From positions 1 to 64,000 of the forward strand of contig JAGWVU010000013.1 of the NCBI GenBank assembly GCA_018970725.1: a DNA stretch of 64,000 bases, read 5' to 3'. A program made the position numbers and the translations under genes. Below, one piece after another: positions 11,916 to 21,100 of the stretch. Every line of letters begins with the position of its first letter. The stretch's first letter is position 1. Under the pieces are notes generated by a model. The model was not told the DNA's origin, did not search any database, and worked only from the letters and a program-made list of their open reading frames with translations. The DNA comes from Verrucomicrobiota bacterium. GTDB taxonomy: Bacteria; Verrucomicrobiota; Verrucomicrobiia; Verrucomicrobiales; DEV007.

Positions 11916-13517
11916 ATGTCCGCCCTCCCCAGGCTCCTCCTCCCCGTCCTGACAAGCCTCGCCGCGGCCGCCCTTTCTCCTGCCCAAAATCCTTCTTCTC
12001 CCTCCACTCCGCCCCTCACCAAGGCCTCGCTCTACTCCCCCACCACCCTCGTCGTCTTCAACCGCTCGGTGCCCGATTCCGAATCCCTCGCCCGTTACTA
12101 CATTGCGGCCCGCCAGATCCCGGCCCGCAATCTCATCCCCCTCGATTGCCCCAGCGAGGAAACCATCACCCGGGCGCGCTACCTCCAAACCATCGCGGAA
12201 CCCCTCCGCCAAAAATTCCTCGACGAGGGCTGGTGGATGCCCGAACGCGATCCCGCCACCGGCCGCCAATCCCTCCGCAGCGAGTTCCATATCCTCGCCC
12301 TGATGCATGGCCTGCCCTTGCGCATCGCCGATGATTCCGACCGCCCGCCCGACTCCGAACCCTTGTCAGGAACCGGTGCCAGCCTCGATTCGGAACTGGC
12401 CATCCTCGGACGCCCCTCCCAACCCAAGGGCCCCGTGCCCAATCCCTACCATCGCAGCGACACTCCCTTCCACACCGCCAAAATGCCCATGCAATTGGTC
12501 GGCCGGATCGATGCCCCGTCCCTCAACCGCTGCCGGGCCATGATCGATGAAGCCATCCTCGCCGAAACCCAGGGCCTCTGGGGCCAGGCCTACATCGACC
12601 TCGACGAACGCCAACCCATCGGAAACGATTGGCTCCGCGCCGCCGCCGATGCCTGGCGCAAACTGGGCATTCCCGTCACCGTTAATCTCCAGCCGGACTC
12701 CTTCCCCGGGAATTACCCGATGCGCGACCCCATCCTCTATTTCGGCTGGCATGAACCCCAGGTGAACGGTCCTTTCCTCAACCCGGCCTTCAAATTCCAA
12801 CCGGGCGCCGTCGCCTGCCACATCCACTCCAAAAACGCCGCCACCCTCCGCTCCACCACCCAAAACTGGGCCGGCCCCCTCCTCGCCCGCGGCGCCGCCG
12901 CGGTTCTCGGGACGATCGATGAACCTTACCTCCAACTCAGCCACGATGTCGGCCTCTTTTCCGACCGCCTCTCCCGCGGCTTCACCTTCATCGAAAGCGC
13001 TTTCGCCTCCACCGACTCCCTCTCCTGGATGACCGTCGCCGTCGGCGATCCCCTCTACCGCCCCTTCCCCGGTCCTGACCAACCCATCGATCCCGCGAAA
13101 TTCAAAGAGGACCACCGCTCCCCTTACAAAATCCTCCGCCTCGCCTACGAAAGCTGGGGCGAAGGCAAACCCCTCCCGGAACGTGACTCCAGCCTCTTTT
13201 ACAAGCTGGAGATGGCCAGCGCCAAAACCGAGACCCCCGAACTTCTCGAACACCTCGCCCTCGCCGCCCTCGCCCGGGGCGATCGCGAAGACGCCAGAAT
13301 CCAGTTCCTCAGGGGCAGGAACGCCTACCCGGATCCCAGGGACAAACTCCGGATGGACCTCCACATCGGCTGCATGGAGTGGTCCGCCAAAGAACGACTC
13401 GCCGCCCTCCAAACCTTCCGCAACGCCGCCACCGAGTTCGCGGACCTCAGTGAATCCAAGGCCGCCAGGGAATTGATGGAGAAAGTCGCCAAACCCGACG
13501 CCGCTGCCTCCAAGTAA
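11916..13517 (+). CDS. TIGR03790 family protein (exosortase-associated)
   Basis: A 533-residue exported protein with a signal peptide (residues 1 to about 24, ending in AALSPAQ). It has the family features as I remember them: LVVFNRSVPDSESLARYY, ARQIPARNLIPLDCP and ALMHGLPLRI in the first 140 residues, then LYFGWHEPQVNGPF and RGAAAVLGTIDEPYL. The C-terminal 100 residues look TPR-like (ALAALARGDREDARIQFLRGRN). TIGR03790 occurs only in bacteria that have an exosortase and PEP-CTERM sorting system. Its role is unknown. Neither exosortase nor a PEP-CTERM protein is visible in this window. The gene follows the metallo-hydrolase by 13 bp. Confidence 0.88.
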   Translation: MSALPRLLLPVLTSLAAAALSPAQNPSSPSTPPLTKASLYSPTTLVVFNRSVPDSESLARYYIAARQIPARNLIPLDCPSEETITRARYLQTIAEPLRQKFLDEGWWMPERDPATGRQSLRSEFHILALMHGLPLRIADDSDRPPDSEPLSGTGASLDSELAILGRPSQPKGPVPNPYHRSDTPFHTAKMPMQLVGRIDAPSLNRCRAMIDEAILAETQGLWGQAYIDLDERQPIGNDWLRAAADAWRKLGIPVTVNLQPDSFPGNYPMRDPILYFGWHEPQVNGPFLNPAFKFQPGAVACHIHSKNAATLRSTTQNWAGPLLARGAAAVLGTIDEPYLQLSHDVGLFSDRLSRGFTFIESAFASTDSLSWMTVAVGDPLYRPFPGPDQPIDPAKFKEDHRSPYKILRLAYESWGEGKPLPERDSSLFYKLEMASAKTETPELLEHLALAALARGDREDARIQFLRGRNAYPDPRDKLRMDLHIGCMEWSAKERLAALQTFRNAATEFADLSESKAARELMEKVAKPDAAASK

Positions 13518-13657
13518 CCCTCCCGGGAACGGTCTGGAGCCCGTCAACAGACTCGTGACTCAGGCCTGTCCTGGTCCTTCAGGCTAGGACGTCGCGCCTT
13601 CTGCAAGCCCAAAGAGTCAGGACAGGATCAGACTAAAGCAAAGACCTAGGTTAGGGG

Positions 13658-13794
13658 CACGGAGGAAAAGGATGGCACGGAGAGGGACCCAAAGGAGAGA
13701 ATTTCTCTTCCCCATCCCTGTCATCCCGCCCCTCCGTATTTCATCGGCACCCCAAAAGCCCTCTTCCGCGTCATCCGCCGACGCGATCCTCCAG
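13658..13794 (-). repeat. Dispersed intergenic repeat, copy 1 (inverted)
   Basis: The reverse complement of this 137-bp segment matches 24193-24330 with about 85% identity by eye over its whole length. Shared blocks include GGAGGATCGCGTCGGCGGAT, CGGAGGGGCGGGATGACA and GGTCCCTCTCCGTGCCATCC. It is not inside a gene in either place. Partly self-complementary words (CACGG/CCGTG) suggest a folded RNA or DNA structure. It probably belongs to a dispersed non-coding family in this genome. Confidence 0.85.
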
Positions 13795-13853
13795 GGGACG
13801 GTCAAAAATCGCTACGGCATGAGCCATCCTGGATGATTCCCAAAAAAGCCGCT

Positions 13854-13886
13854 GAAAAAGCAACCTTCATCCCGCTTGACCGTTGG
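13854..13886 (+). repeat. Short intergenic motif, copy 1
   Basis: An A-rich start (GAAAAAGCAACC) leads into TCATCCCGCTTGACCGTTGG. Similar arrangements occur at 51613-51643 and 53324-53356, also outside genes. The match is short and imperfect. Confidence 0.45.
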
Positions 13887-14042
13887 GTGGTGGAAAACCG
13901 CCGATGCTGGCCGGAGGGTCCAGCCCAAAACACTTCCGGGGCAATCCCACCCACCCGGCGACCCGCCGCCAACAAAAAGAAAATTCCCGTTTGCTTTGAA
14001 CTGTTCGTTTGATATGTGTTCTTAGAAACAGAAAACGAAACC

Positions 14043-15464
14043 ATGTTCCTCCTCGATTCCCCTCACTGTTACCGGGCCTTGCGCGATCACGCGCTCGGTC
14101 GCCTCCGGGACGCTCCCCCGGCCCATGCCATCCTGCCCAGACACTATTCCGAACTCGAGCTGCAAAGCCTCTGGTTCTCCGGAGCCTTCGGGGATACCTT
14201 CACCTCGACTTGCGGAAGATCCGTCCGCGTCTCGCGCTTCGGTGAATGGAACCGGATCGGCGGCCCGGATTTCAAGGGCTGCGCTGTCGAGATCGACGGC
14301 CAACAACAAAACGGGGCCATCGAAATCGATCCCGAACCGGAAGATTGGGAACGGCACGGGCACTCGACCAACCCGGCCTTCGACCAAGTCGTCTTGCACG
14401 TGTTCGGCGGTCATGGCCCTGCCGCCCGACGCTTCTTTACCCGCACCTCGGACCACCGGAACATCGTGCAGGTGCGTTTGGATCTCGACCTCCTGAATAC
14501 GCCGGACCGGGATCGCCCGCCCGCTTGCGCAGTCCACGGCCGCTGCTCCACACGCCTTGCGGAATTGGAAAGCCGGGAAATGGAGTCCCTCCTGCAAGCC
14601 TCCGCCCGGCACCGGCTCGACGCCAAGGCCCGGCGTTTCGCGCGCAGTGCCCAAATCCACGGCTGGGATCAGGCGATCTTCGAGGGGATCGCCGGGGCCC
14701 TCGGTTATCACCCGAACCGGCTCCCCATGCGCGTCCTCGCCCAACGGCACCCTCTGCAAAACCTCCTCTCCCATCCCCCCTCCCGCCGCGAGGCCATCCT
14801 TTTTGGCTCCGGCGGCTTTTTGGATGCCGTGGGCCATGACTCCGCCCGCCCTGCCACCCGTTCCTACCTCCGCGGTCTCTGGGAACAATGGTGGCGGCTC
14901 CGGGACTCGGCTTCCGTTCTCCCGGGCATCCGCTGGTCCTTGAGCGGCATCCGCCCACTCAACCATCCCCACCGGAGACTCGGCGCCCTCGCGGCCCTTC
15001 TCTCGGCCTGGCCCGAATTCCGCGCCCTCCTTCCACCACCCGTTTCCGCCCCGCACCCTCCTTTCCCGGACTGGCCGCGCCGCGTGACCACCTTTCTCAC
15101 CAACCTGCAGCACCCCCACTGGTCACGCCACTACACGCTCTCGTCCGCTCCCTGCCAGAGCCCGCTCGCCATCTTCGGCAGGGATCGCATCCACGACATC
15201 CTCGGTAATGTCCTGTTCCCCATCGCCATCCACCAGGATCCCTCCCACTGGACCACTTACCTCTCTCTGCCAGGCGGAAAAATGAACGAGAAACTCGAGC
15301 GGGCGGCCACCCGCCTTCTCGGTCCCCACCCCAAAAAGTCATCCCTCGTGCGCCCCTTTTACCGGCAGCAAGGCCTCCTCCAGATCTATGAGGATTTCTG
15401 CCTGGAGGATACCAGCGGCTGCACTTCCTGCCCTTTCCCCGAACAAATCCGCCAATGGACCTGA
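14043..15464 (+). CDS. DUF2851 family protein
   Basis: A 473-residue protein of unknown function. The family features are clear: ELELQSLWFSGAFG near residue 40, WNRIGGPDFKGCAVEIDG near 75-92, a GAIEID...DWERHGH...FDQVVLHVF run near 97-125, and a C-terminal cysteine cluster in DTSGCTSCPFPEQ. The conserved acids and histidines (GPDF, EID, H) in DUF2851 resemble a nuclease-like metal site, but activity has not been established to my knowledge. The start is placed at ATG 14043; an in-frame GTG lies at 14016. No signal peptide is seen. The next gene begins 173 bp downstream. Confidence 0.88.
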   Translation: MFLLDSPHCYRALRDHALGRLRDAPPAHAILPRHYSELELQSLWFSGAFGDTFTSTCGRSVRVSRFGEWNRIGGPDFKGCAVEIDGQQQNGAIEIDPEPEDWERHGHSTNPAFDQVVLHVFGGHGPAARRFFTRTSDHRNIVQVRLDLDLLNTPDRDRPPACAVHGRCSTRLAELESREMESLLQASARHRLDAKARRFARSAQIHGWDQAIFEGIAGALGYHPNRLPMRVLAQRHPLQNLLSHPPSRREAILFGSGGFLDAVGHDSARPATRSYLRGLWEQWWRLRDSASVLPGIRWSLSGIRPLNHPHRRLGALAALLSAWPEFRALLPPPVSAPHPPFPDWPRRVTTFLTNLQHPHWSRHYTLSSAPCQSPLAIFGRDRIHDILGNVLFPIAIHQDPSHWTTYLSLPGGKMNEKLERAATRLLGPHPKKSSLVRPFYRQQGLLQIYEDFCLEDTSGCTSCPFPEQIRQWT

Positions 15465-15636
15465 CCGATGCACCAGATGTCAGGCACCCAGCCCAATCTC
15501 CGCGAAACCTAGGCCACTGGAAAGAAGGGGCATCGGATCACGTGGAAGACCATGGAAAATCCAGACTTGCCGCTTCCCTCCCCCAGCCCCGCCCACCCTT
15601 CCATCTCCCCCAATCCCCGCACAACCATCTCGCGCC

Positions 15637-18600
15637 ATGCCCGGCCCATTCCTGATCCGCCTCATCACTGGCCTCACCTTGCTCTGCGGAACGCCCTTGC
15701 TCCTCGCGGAAGCTCCCGGCCCCAGCGAACCCTGGCAAGCCGCCTACTCCGGCCAAGACTCCGCGGGAGACCACGTGATCGGCCATTGGAACTTCGAGGC
15801 ACCGGAGGCCACGGCCGATCGCGGCCCCCGAAAGCTGCCGGGCAAACTGGACGGAGCCCGGCCCACAATGGAAGGTCGCTTCGGCGGAGCCATCGAATCC
15901 TTCCCCGGCTGGCCGGGCAGCGATGTCCGCCATGCCCTTGTCGTCGCCCCGCATCCCTCGCTCTCGCCCACGGGCGCATTCTCCGCCGAAATGTGGGTGA
16001 ATCCAGGGCCTGACCTCGCCACCTCCGGCACGGCCTATCTTCTCGACAAAAAATACGCCTCGCACCACGACTACCAATGGGCCCTCACCCCGCCAGAAAA
16101 GGCCGGGGACCGGCGCATGGTGGTGCATCTCGGTTTCGGCGGGGATTCCGAATCGTTTGCGACGGAACCCCTGCGGTTTCCACCAGGAGAATGGCATCAC
16201 CTCGCCTTCACCTATGATGGCAACGGGACGGTCCGTTTCTATCGGGACGGCTCCACCGTCGGCTTGGTGACGCGCCCTGCTCGCGGAGGCATCAGCCCCG
16301 GAGCCCGCGGCCTGAGTATCGGGGATCGCGTCGGCAGCAACTACGGCGGCTTCGCGGGTCGGATCGACGAGGTCCGGCTGTGCCTCGGCGCGCGCGAGTT
16401 CGGCCGGGTCACGATCCGTCTGACCTCGGACCGCACCGTCTTTGTCCGGGGCGAGACGCCACCCCGGCTCGAGGTGATCATCGGCAACCCCCAAACCCAG
16501 CCTTTGGTCGGAGCCTCGCTGGCCCTCGGGGGCTTGGGAACTCCCGGGCAATCCATCCCCATCCCCGAAATCTCGCCCGGAAAAACGCATACTCTGTTTT
16601 ATGAGTTCGATACCCGGCTCCGTCCGGATGACTATCTTGTCCGGGCCCTGCTCTCGCTCCCGGGGGAACCCCCGGCGGAAACCAGTGCCACCCTTCCGCT
16701 GAAACTGGTCGGGCGTCCCCTGCCGCACCGGATGCCGGTGCTCATGTGGGGCATCGGAGGCTCCTCGTTTCCCAGCGAGTTGCCCCGGCTCAAAACCCTC
16801 GGCTTCACCGCGTGCTTCGGGATCAGCCCCGACACTGCCGCCATTTGGTCCGCCGGAAAGCCGGTTGCCCCGTCGCCGTCCACCCTCGATTCCACCCGTC
16901 GGATCCTCGATCTAGCATTGGCCCATGACTTCGGCATCGCCGCCCAAATGGATGCCGGACACTTTCTCAAACGTCAGCCCGGGCTCGCCCGCGTCGATCG
17001 CCTCGGTCAACCCTATGCCCGGCGCGACTGCAACGCCTCCCTGCCAGGGCTCATGGAATTTTCCGAAAACGTCGGCAAAAGCGTCGGGCAGGCGTGGGGC
17101 CAGCACCCGGCCTTTCTCGCCGCCCTGATCAACTCCGAGGTTCGTGATGACTCGGAAATCAGCTTTTCCGAAACGGACCACGAACGCTACCGGACTTTCG
17201 CAGGCGTGGAGATCCCGAACGTGGTGGCGACCAAGACGGGTGTGCCCTGGCAAAACCTCAAGGATTTCCCGGTCGACCGCTTGATCCCTGACGACGACCC
17301 GATCCTCAAGTTCTATCGCTGGTTCTGGACCGTTGGCGATGGCTGGAACGGGCTGCACACCGCCCTCTATCAGGGATTCAAGTCGACGGCCCGGGAGGGA
17401 ATCTGGACTTGGTATGATCCCGCCATTCGCGTGCCCTCCGTGGGCGGAAGCGGAGGTGCGGTGGAGGTGTTGTCCCAGTGGACCTACACCGAGCAGGGCC
17501 CGCAGCGGGTGGGTTTTTTCTGCGACGAATTGTCCGCCATGGCCAAGGCCTCCCCGCAACACCCCAGAGTCATGAAGATGACCCAACTTTTCTGGTATCG
17601 TTCCGCCAGCGCCCCGATCACCAAGGGTCCGGAACAAATCCGCTCCCCCTTTGACGACCACGACCCCGATGCCGCCTACATCTCGATCTCTCCGATCCAC
17701 CTCCGCAGCGCGTTCTGGGCCATGATATCGCGCCCTGTCACCGGCCTGATGTATCACGGTTGGTCCTCGCTCGTGCCCACGGATGGCACTCACGGTTACA
17801 AATACACCCAGCCCGATCTCCAGACGGAATTCAGCCGCCTGCACCACGATCTCCTGCCGCGACTCGGTCCCACGCTCTTGCAACTCGCAGATCGCCAGAC
17901 CGATGTCGCCTACCTCGACAGCTTCACCTCGCAAATGTTCGCGCGGCGCGGCAGTTACGGCTATGGGAGCGACGAAACCTATCTGACCCTGCTGCACGCG
18001 CAACTCCAGCCCCGGGTGCTCTTCGAGGAAACCCTGCTCGAGGAAGGACTTGATCCCTACCACGTCCTCGTCCTTGCGGATTGCGACGTCCTTACAAAAT
18101 CCGTCGCCGAACGGATCGCCGGGTTCCAGAAAAGGGGCGGGCTGGTTATCGGCGATCCCAATCTCGCGCCCGCCATCCGGGCGGACATCATCATCCCCCG
18201 ATACACGCGCGTCAGAAAAGCCGCGGAAGACAAAGCCGCGATCCTCGCCAATGCGGCGCGCCTGCGCGAACAGCTCGACCCCCGGCACACCCGTTTCGTG
18301 GAGTGTGACAACCCGGAAATCCTCACCCGTGTCCGCACGGCAGGCGGCTCCGACTATTTGTTTGTGATGAACGACCGCCGGACCGCCGGTTCCTACGTCG
18401 GCCAACACGGACTTGTTCTGGAAGAGGGGTTGCCCAGCCAGGGCTCGATCCGCCTCCGCAGCGTCGGCCGTCACGTCTACGACCTTGTCCGGGAACGAAA
18501 AGTGCAGGCCACGGAGAGTGACGATGTCACCCGGTGGCCGGTGGAGATCGGCCCCGGTGAGGGCGGTCTGTTTCTGGCCACGCCCCGCCCCGTCGAGCGA

Positions 18601-18891
18601 CTCGGAATCACCTCCCCCGAAACGGTCCGCCGCGGCAAAGACCTTGCCTTGACCGTGACGATCACCGATCATTCGGGCGAAGCCGTCCCCGCCGTCATTC
18701 CGGTCGAGGTCAAGATCACGGACCCCGCCGGCCGGGAAGCGGAGTTCAGCGGTTCCTATGGAGCCGCCCAAGGCAAATTGATGATCCAAGCCACCATCGC
18801 AACCAACGACATTCCGGGCCTCTGGCGGGTCGAAACACGGGAAGGAGCAACCGGTCTCCAGACTTCCCGTTATTTTCAGGTTCTCCCATGA
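15637..18891 (+). CDS. Very large secreted LamG-domain protein with barrel-like region
   Basis: A 1084-residue exported protein. The signal peptide (residues 1 to about 25) is followed by a LamG/concanavalin-A-like domain at about 50-250 (HVIGHWNFE, GAFSAEMWVNPG, WHHLAFTYDGNGTVRFYRDG, GRIDEVRLCLGAREF). A beta-sandwich link follows. The central region begins PVLMWGIGGSSF near 367, with alternating strands and helices (LKTLGFTACFGIS, FGIAAQMDAGHF, AALINSEVRDDSEI) that look like a TIM barrel of a glycoside hydrolase such as the GH42-like group. A Rossmann-like segment (YHVLVLADCDVLT, GGLVIGDPNLAP) and a C-terminal beta domain end the protein. No family is assigned with confidence. It probably degrades or binds an external polysaccharide. 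Start ATG 15637 is chosen for the signal peptide. Confidence 0.75.
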   Translation: MPGPFLIRLITGLTLLCGTPLLLAEAPGPSEPWQAAYSGQDSAGDHVIGHWNFEAPEATADRGPRKLPGKLDGARPTMEGRFGGAIESFPGWPGSDVRHALVVAPHPSLSPTGAFSAEMWVNPGPDLATSGTAYLLDKKYASHHDYQWALTPPEKAGDRRMVVHLGFGGDSESFATEPLRFPPGEWHHLAFTYDGNGTVRFYRDGSTVGLVTRPARGGISPGARGLSIGDRVGSNYGGFAGRIDEVRLCLGAREFGRVTIRLTSDRTVFVRGETPPRLEVIIGNPQTQPLVGASLALGGLGTPGQSIPIPEISPGKTHTLFYEFDTRLRPDDYLVRALLSLPGEPPAETSATLPLKLVGRPLPHRMPVLMWGIGGSSFPSELPRLKTLGFTACFGISPDTAAIWSAGKPVAPSPSTLDSTRRILDLALAHDFGIAAQMDAGHFLKRQPGLARVDRLGQPYARRDCNASLPGLMEFSENVGKSVGQAWGQHPAFLAALINSEVRDDSEISFSETDHERYRTFAGVEIPNVVATKTGVPWQNLKDFPVDRLIPDDDPILKFYRWFWTVGDGWNGLHTALYQGFKSTAREGIWTWYDPAIRVPSVGGSGGAVEVLSQWTYTEQGPQRVGFFCDELSAMAKASPQHPRVMKMTQLFWYRSASAPITKGPEQIRSPFDDHDPDAAYISISPIHLRSAFWAMISRPVTGLMYHGWSSLVPTDGTHGYKYTQPDLQTEFSRLHHDLLPRLGPTLLQLADRQTDVAYLDSFTSQMFARRGSYGYGSDETYLTLLHAQLQPRVLFEETLLEEGLDPYHVLVLADCDVLTKSVAERIAGFQKRGGLVIGDPNLAPAIRADIIIPRYTRVRKAAEDKAAILANAARLREQLDPRHTRFVECDNPEILTRVRTAGGSDYLFVMNDRRTAGSYVGQHGLVLEEGLPSQGSIRLRSVGRHVYDLVRERKVQATESDDVTRWPVEIGPGEGGLFLATPRPVERLGITSPETVRRGKDLALTVTITDHSGEAVPAVIPVEVKITDPAGREAEFSGSYGAAQGKLMIQATIATNDIPGLWRVETREGATGLQTSRYFQVLP

Positions 18892-19084
18892 CCGCACTCC
18901 GTTCCCAACCCGCGGAACCGGGCACAAGCCCCCGGATTCCGTTCCGCTCCGCGGCGCCGCGCGCACCCCGCCGCTCCATTGCATGCCCTTGTTTACTTTT
19001 TCGATAAATGCTGGCAAATTCCCCGGTGCTGGGGAGCTGCCCCCCCCACCCGTCCCGTTTCCGGCAAACTGATTTCCGTATTTC

Positions 19085-21100
19085 ATGGCTTCCTGCCCCT
19101 CTTCCTCCCTCGAGGCGATTATTCGCAGCTTTTCCGGCACTCCTGGCGGGCTCCTGCCCGCCTTGCACGCCATCCAACATGAGCTGGGCCACGTGGACCG
19201 GAGCTGCATCCCGTTGCTTGCGGAGGTTTTCAACCAAACCGTCACCGAGGTCCACGGAGTCATCACCTATTACAAAGACTTCCGCACCGAGGCACCCGCC
19301 GGACCGGTGGTGCAGGTCTGCAGGGCCGAGGCCTGCCAGGCCCGAGGTGGTCGCGCCGTTTGGGATCAAGCCCGGCTGGCCGCCCGGGGCAAGCCCGTCC
19401 ACCTCGAAGAAGTCTTCTGCCTAGGACACTGCGCCCGCGGCCCTGCCGTGGCCGTTCCCGGCGGACTCTGTGGCGACGTTACCCCGCAGGAAATCGAAAC
19501 CATCATCGCCAGGGCCGTTCTTCCCCAGCCCTCCCCTCCCCGCACCGAGTCGGGCCGCGCGGGCAGCGGTGTCACGGTTTTTGTTCCGCGCGACGCCGCC
19601 TCACGGGCTGCCGGAGCGGATGAGGTCGCGTCCGCCCTGGCCGCCAGTCCGGGGATCAGGGTGGTGCGCAACGGCTCCCGGGGGATGCTTTGGCTGGAGC
19701 CCATGATCGAAGTGGAGACCGCCGCGGGACGCATTGCCTACGGTCCGGTCCATGCTTCCCATGTTCCATCCCTGCTCCAAGCTGGTCTCCTGCAGGGCGG
19801 CCCGCATCCGTTGCGGCTCGGCCCCACCGACGAACTCGCGTGGCTCAAGCGTCAGGAACGATTCACTTTCCAACGGGTGGGAATCATCGATCCCCGGTCG
19901 CCAGAGGACTACGAGAGGCATGGCGGCATGGCCGGCTTGCGCCGAGCCCTCGGCCTGTCCCGCGCGGAAGTCATCAAGGAAGTGACGGACAGCGGACTGC
20001 GGGGCCGCGGTGGCGCGGCTTTCCCCACCGGGATCAAATGGCGGACGGTCCTCGAGGCGCGGGGCGAGAAAAAATACATCGTCTGCAACGCGGACGAAGG
20101 GGATAGCGGCACCTTCGCGGACCGCATGCTCATGGAGGGGGATCCCTTCATGCTTCTGGAAGGCATGACGATCGCGGCCCAGGCCGTGGGAGCCGATGAA
20201 GGTTACATCTATGTGCGCAGTGAATACCCCGACGCCATTGAGGCCCTGCTCGCCGCAATCGATGCGGCCCGGGAACGCGGGTGGCTCGGGCAAGACATTC
20301 TCGGATCAGGGTTGAATTTCACCATCCACGTCCGGGTCGGCGCGGGATCCTACGTTTGCGGCGAGGAAACAGCTCTGCTCGAGAGCCTCGAGGGCAAGCG
20401 CGGGGTGGTCCGGGCCAAGCCGCCGCTCCCTGCCCACGTCGGACTCTTCGGAATGCCCACCGTGATCAACAACGTGCTCAGCCTGGCCACGGTCCCGGCC
20501 ATCCTCGCAAGGGGAGCGACCGCCTACGCCGCCCTCGGCATGGGCCGCAGCCGCGGCACCCAAGTGCTGCAACTCGCCGGAAACGTGGCGCGCGGCGGCA
20601 TTCTGGAAGTCGCTTTCGGCACCACCGTGAAAGAGGTCGTCCACGACCTGGGCGGGGGAACCGCCAACGGTCGACCGGTGCGCGCCGTTCAGGTCGGCGG
20701 GCCGCTGGGAGCTTATCTCCCCCCGGAACAATTCGACCTGCCCTTCGACTACGAATCCTTCGCGGCCGTCAACGCGATCGTTGGACACGGCGGCGTCGTG
20801 GTGTTTGACGACACGGTCAACATGGCGGAACAAGCTCGATTCGCGATGGAATTTTGTGCCGCCGAAAGTTGCGGCAAGTGCACGCCCTGCCGGATCGGGA
20901 GCACCCGTGGCGTCGAACTGATGGACAAGATCATGGGTAACGTCAACCGGGAGGCGAACCTCGGGCTGCTCCAAGACCTCTGCGAGGTCATGGCGGACGG
21001 TTCGCTTTGCGCCATGGGCGGCCTGACTCCGCTTCCGGTCCGCAGCGCTCTCAACCATTTCACCGAAGACTTCCAAACGACGAAAGGAACCGCATCATGA
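19085..21100 (+). CDS. Formate dehydrogenase beta subunit (NuoE-NuoF fusion)
   Basis: A 671-residue diaphorase subunit. The NuoE-like N-terminus (about 1-150) has the helical LPALHAIQHELGHV motif and a thioredoxin-like [2Fe-2S] domain with cysteine pairs in CRAEAC and CLGHC. The NuoF part (about 160-665) has the FMN/NADH site (GLRGRGGAAFPTG near 305 and NADEGDSGTF near 335), GAGSYVCGEETALLESLEG, and a C-terminal [4Fe-4S] motif ESCGKCTPCR. It passes electrons between the molybdenum or tungsten subunit and NAD+. The stop overlaps the start of the alpha-subunit gene by 4 bases (ATGA), showing tight co-translation. A fused NuoE-NuoF subunit resembles the two-subunit FDH1 of methylotrophs. Confidence 0.93.
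   Translation: MASCPSSSLEAIIRSFSGTPGGLLPALHAIQHELGHVDRSCIPLLAEVFNQTVTEVHGVITYYKDFRTEAPAGPVVQVCRAEACQARGGRAVWDQARLAARGKPVHLEEVFCLGHCARGPAVAVPGGLCGDVTPQEIETIIARAVLPQPSPPRTESGRAGSGVTVFVPRDAASRAAGADEVASALAASPGIRVVRNGSRGMLWLEPMIEVETAAGRIAYGPVHASHVPSLLQAGLLQGGPHPLRLGPTDELAWLKRQERFTFQRVGIIDPRSPEDYERHGGMAGLRRALGLSRAEVIKEVTDSGLRGRGGAAFPTGIKWRTVLEARGEKKYIVCNADEGDSGTFADRMLMEGDPFMLLEGMTIAAQAVGADEGYIYVRSEYPDAIEALLAAIDAARERGWLGQDILGSGLNFTIHVRVGAGSYVCGEETALLESLEGKRGVVRAKPPLPAHVGLFGMPTVINNVLSLATVPAILARGATAYAALGMGRSRGTQVLQLAGNVARGGILEVAFGTTVKEVVHDLGGGTANGRPVRAVQVGGPLGAYLPPEQFDLPFDYESFAAVNAIVGHGGVVVFDDTVNMAEQARFAMEFCAAESCGKCTPCRIGSTRGVELMDKIMGNVNREANLGLLQDLCEVMADGSLCAMGGLTPLPVRSALNHFTEDFQTTKGTAS

Larger units (their letters stand above)
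13518..14042. other. 525-bp intergenic region without a gene
   Basis: No convincing coding frame is present. It holds a 9-bp inverted repeat (13565-13573 with 13618-13626), the dispersed repeat at 13658-13794, a short motif repeated elsewhere (13854-13886), and an AT-richer stretch (13975-14020) just before the DUF2851 gene. A possible promoter, TTGCTT (13991) spaced 16 bp from TATGTG (14013), is only weakly supported. Confidence 0.7.

Noticed and set aside
13985-14030. Sigma-70-type promoter before DUF2851
   Set aside because: Only a partial match to both boxes (TTGCTT and TATGTG); it is kept as a remark in the intergenic entry.
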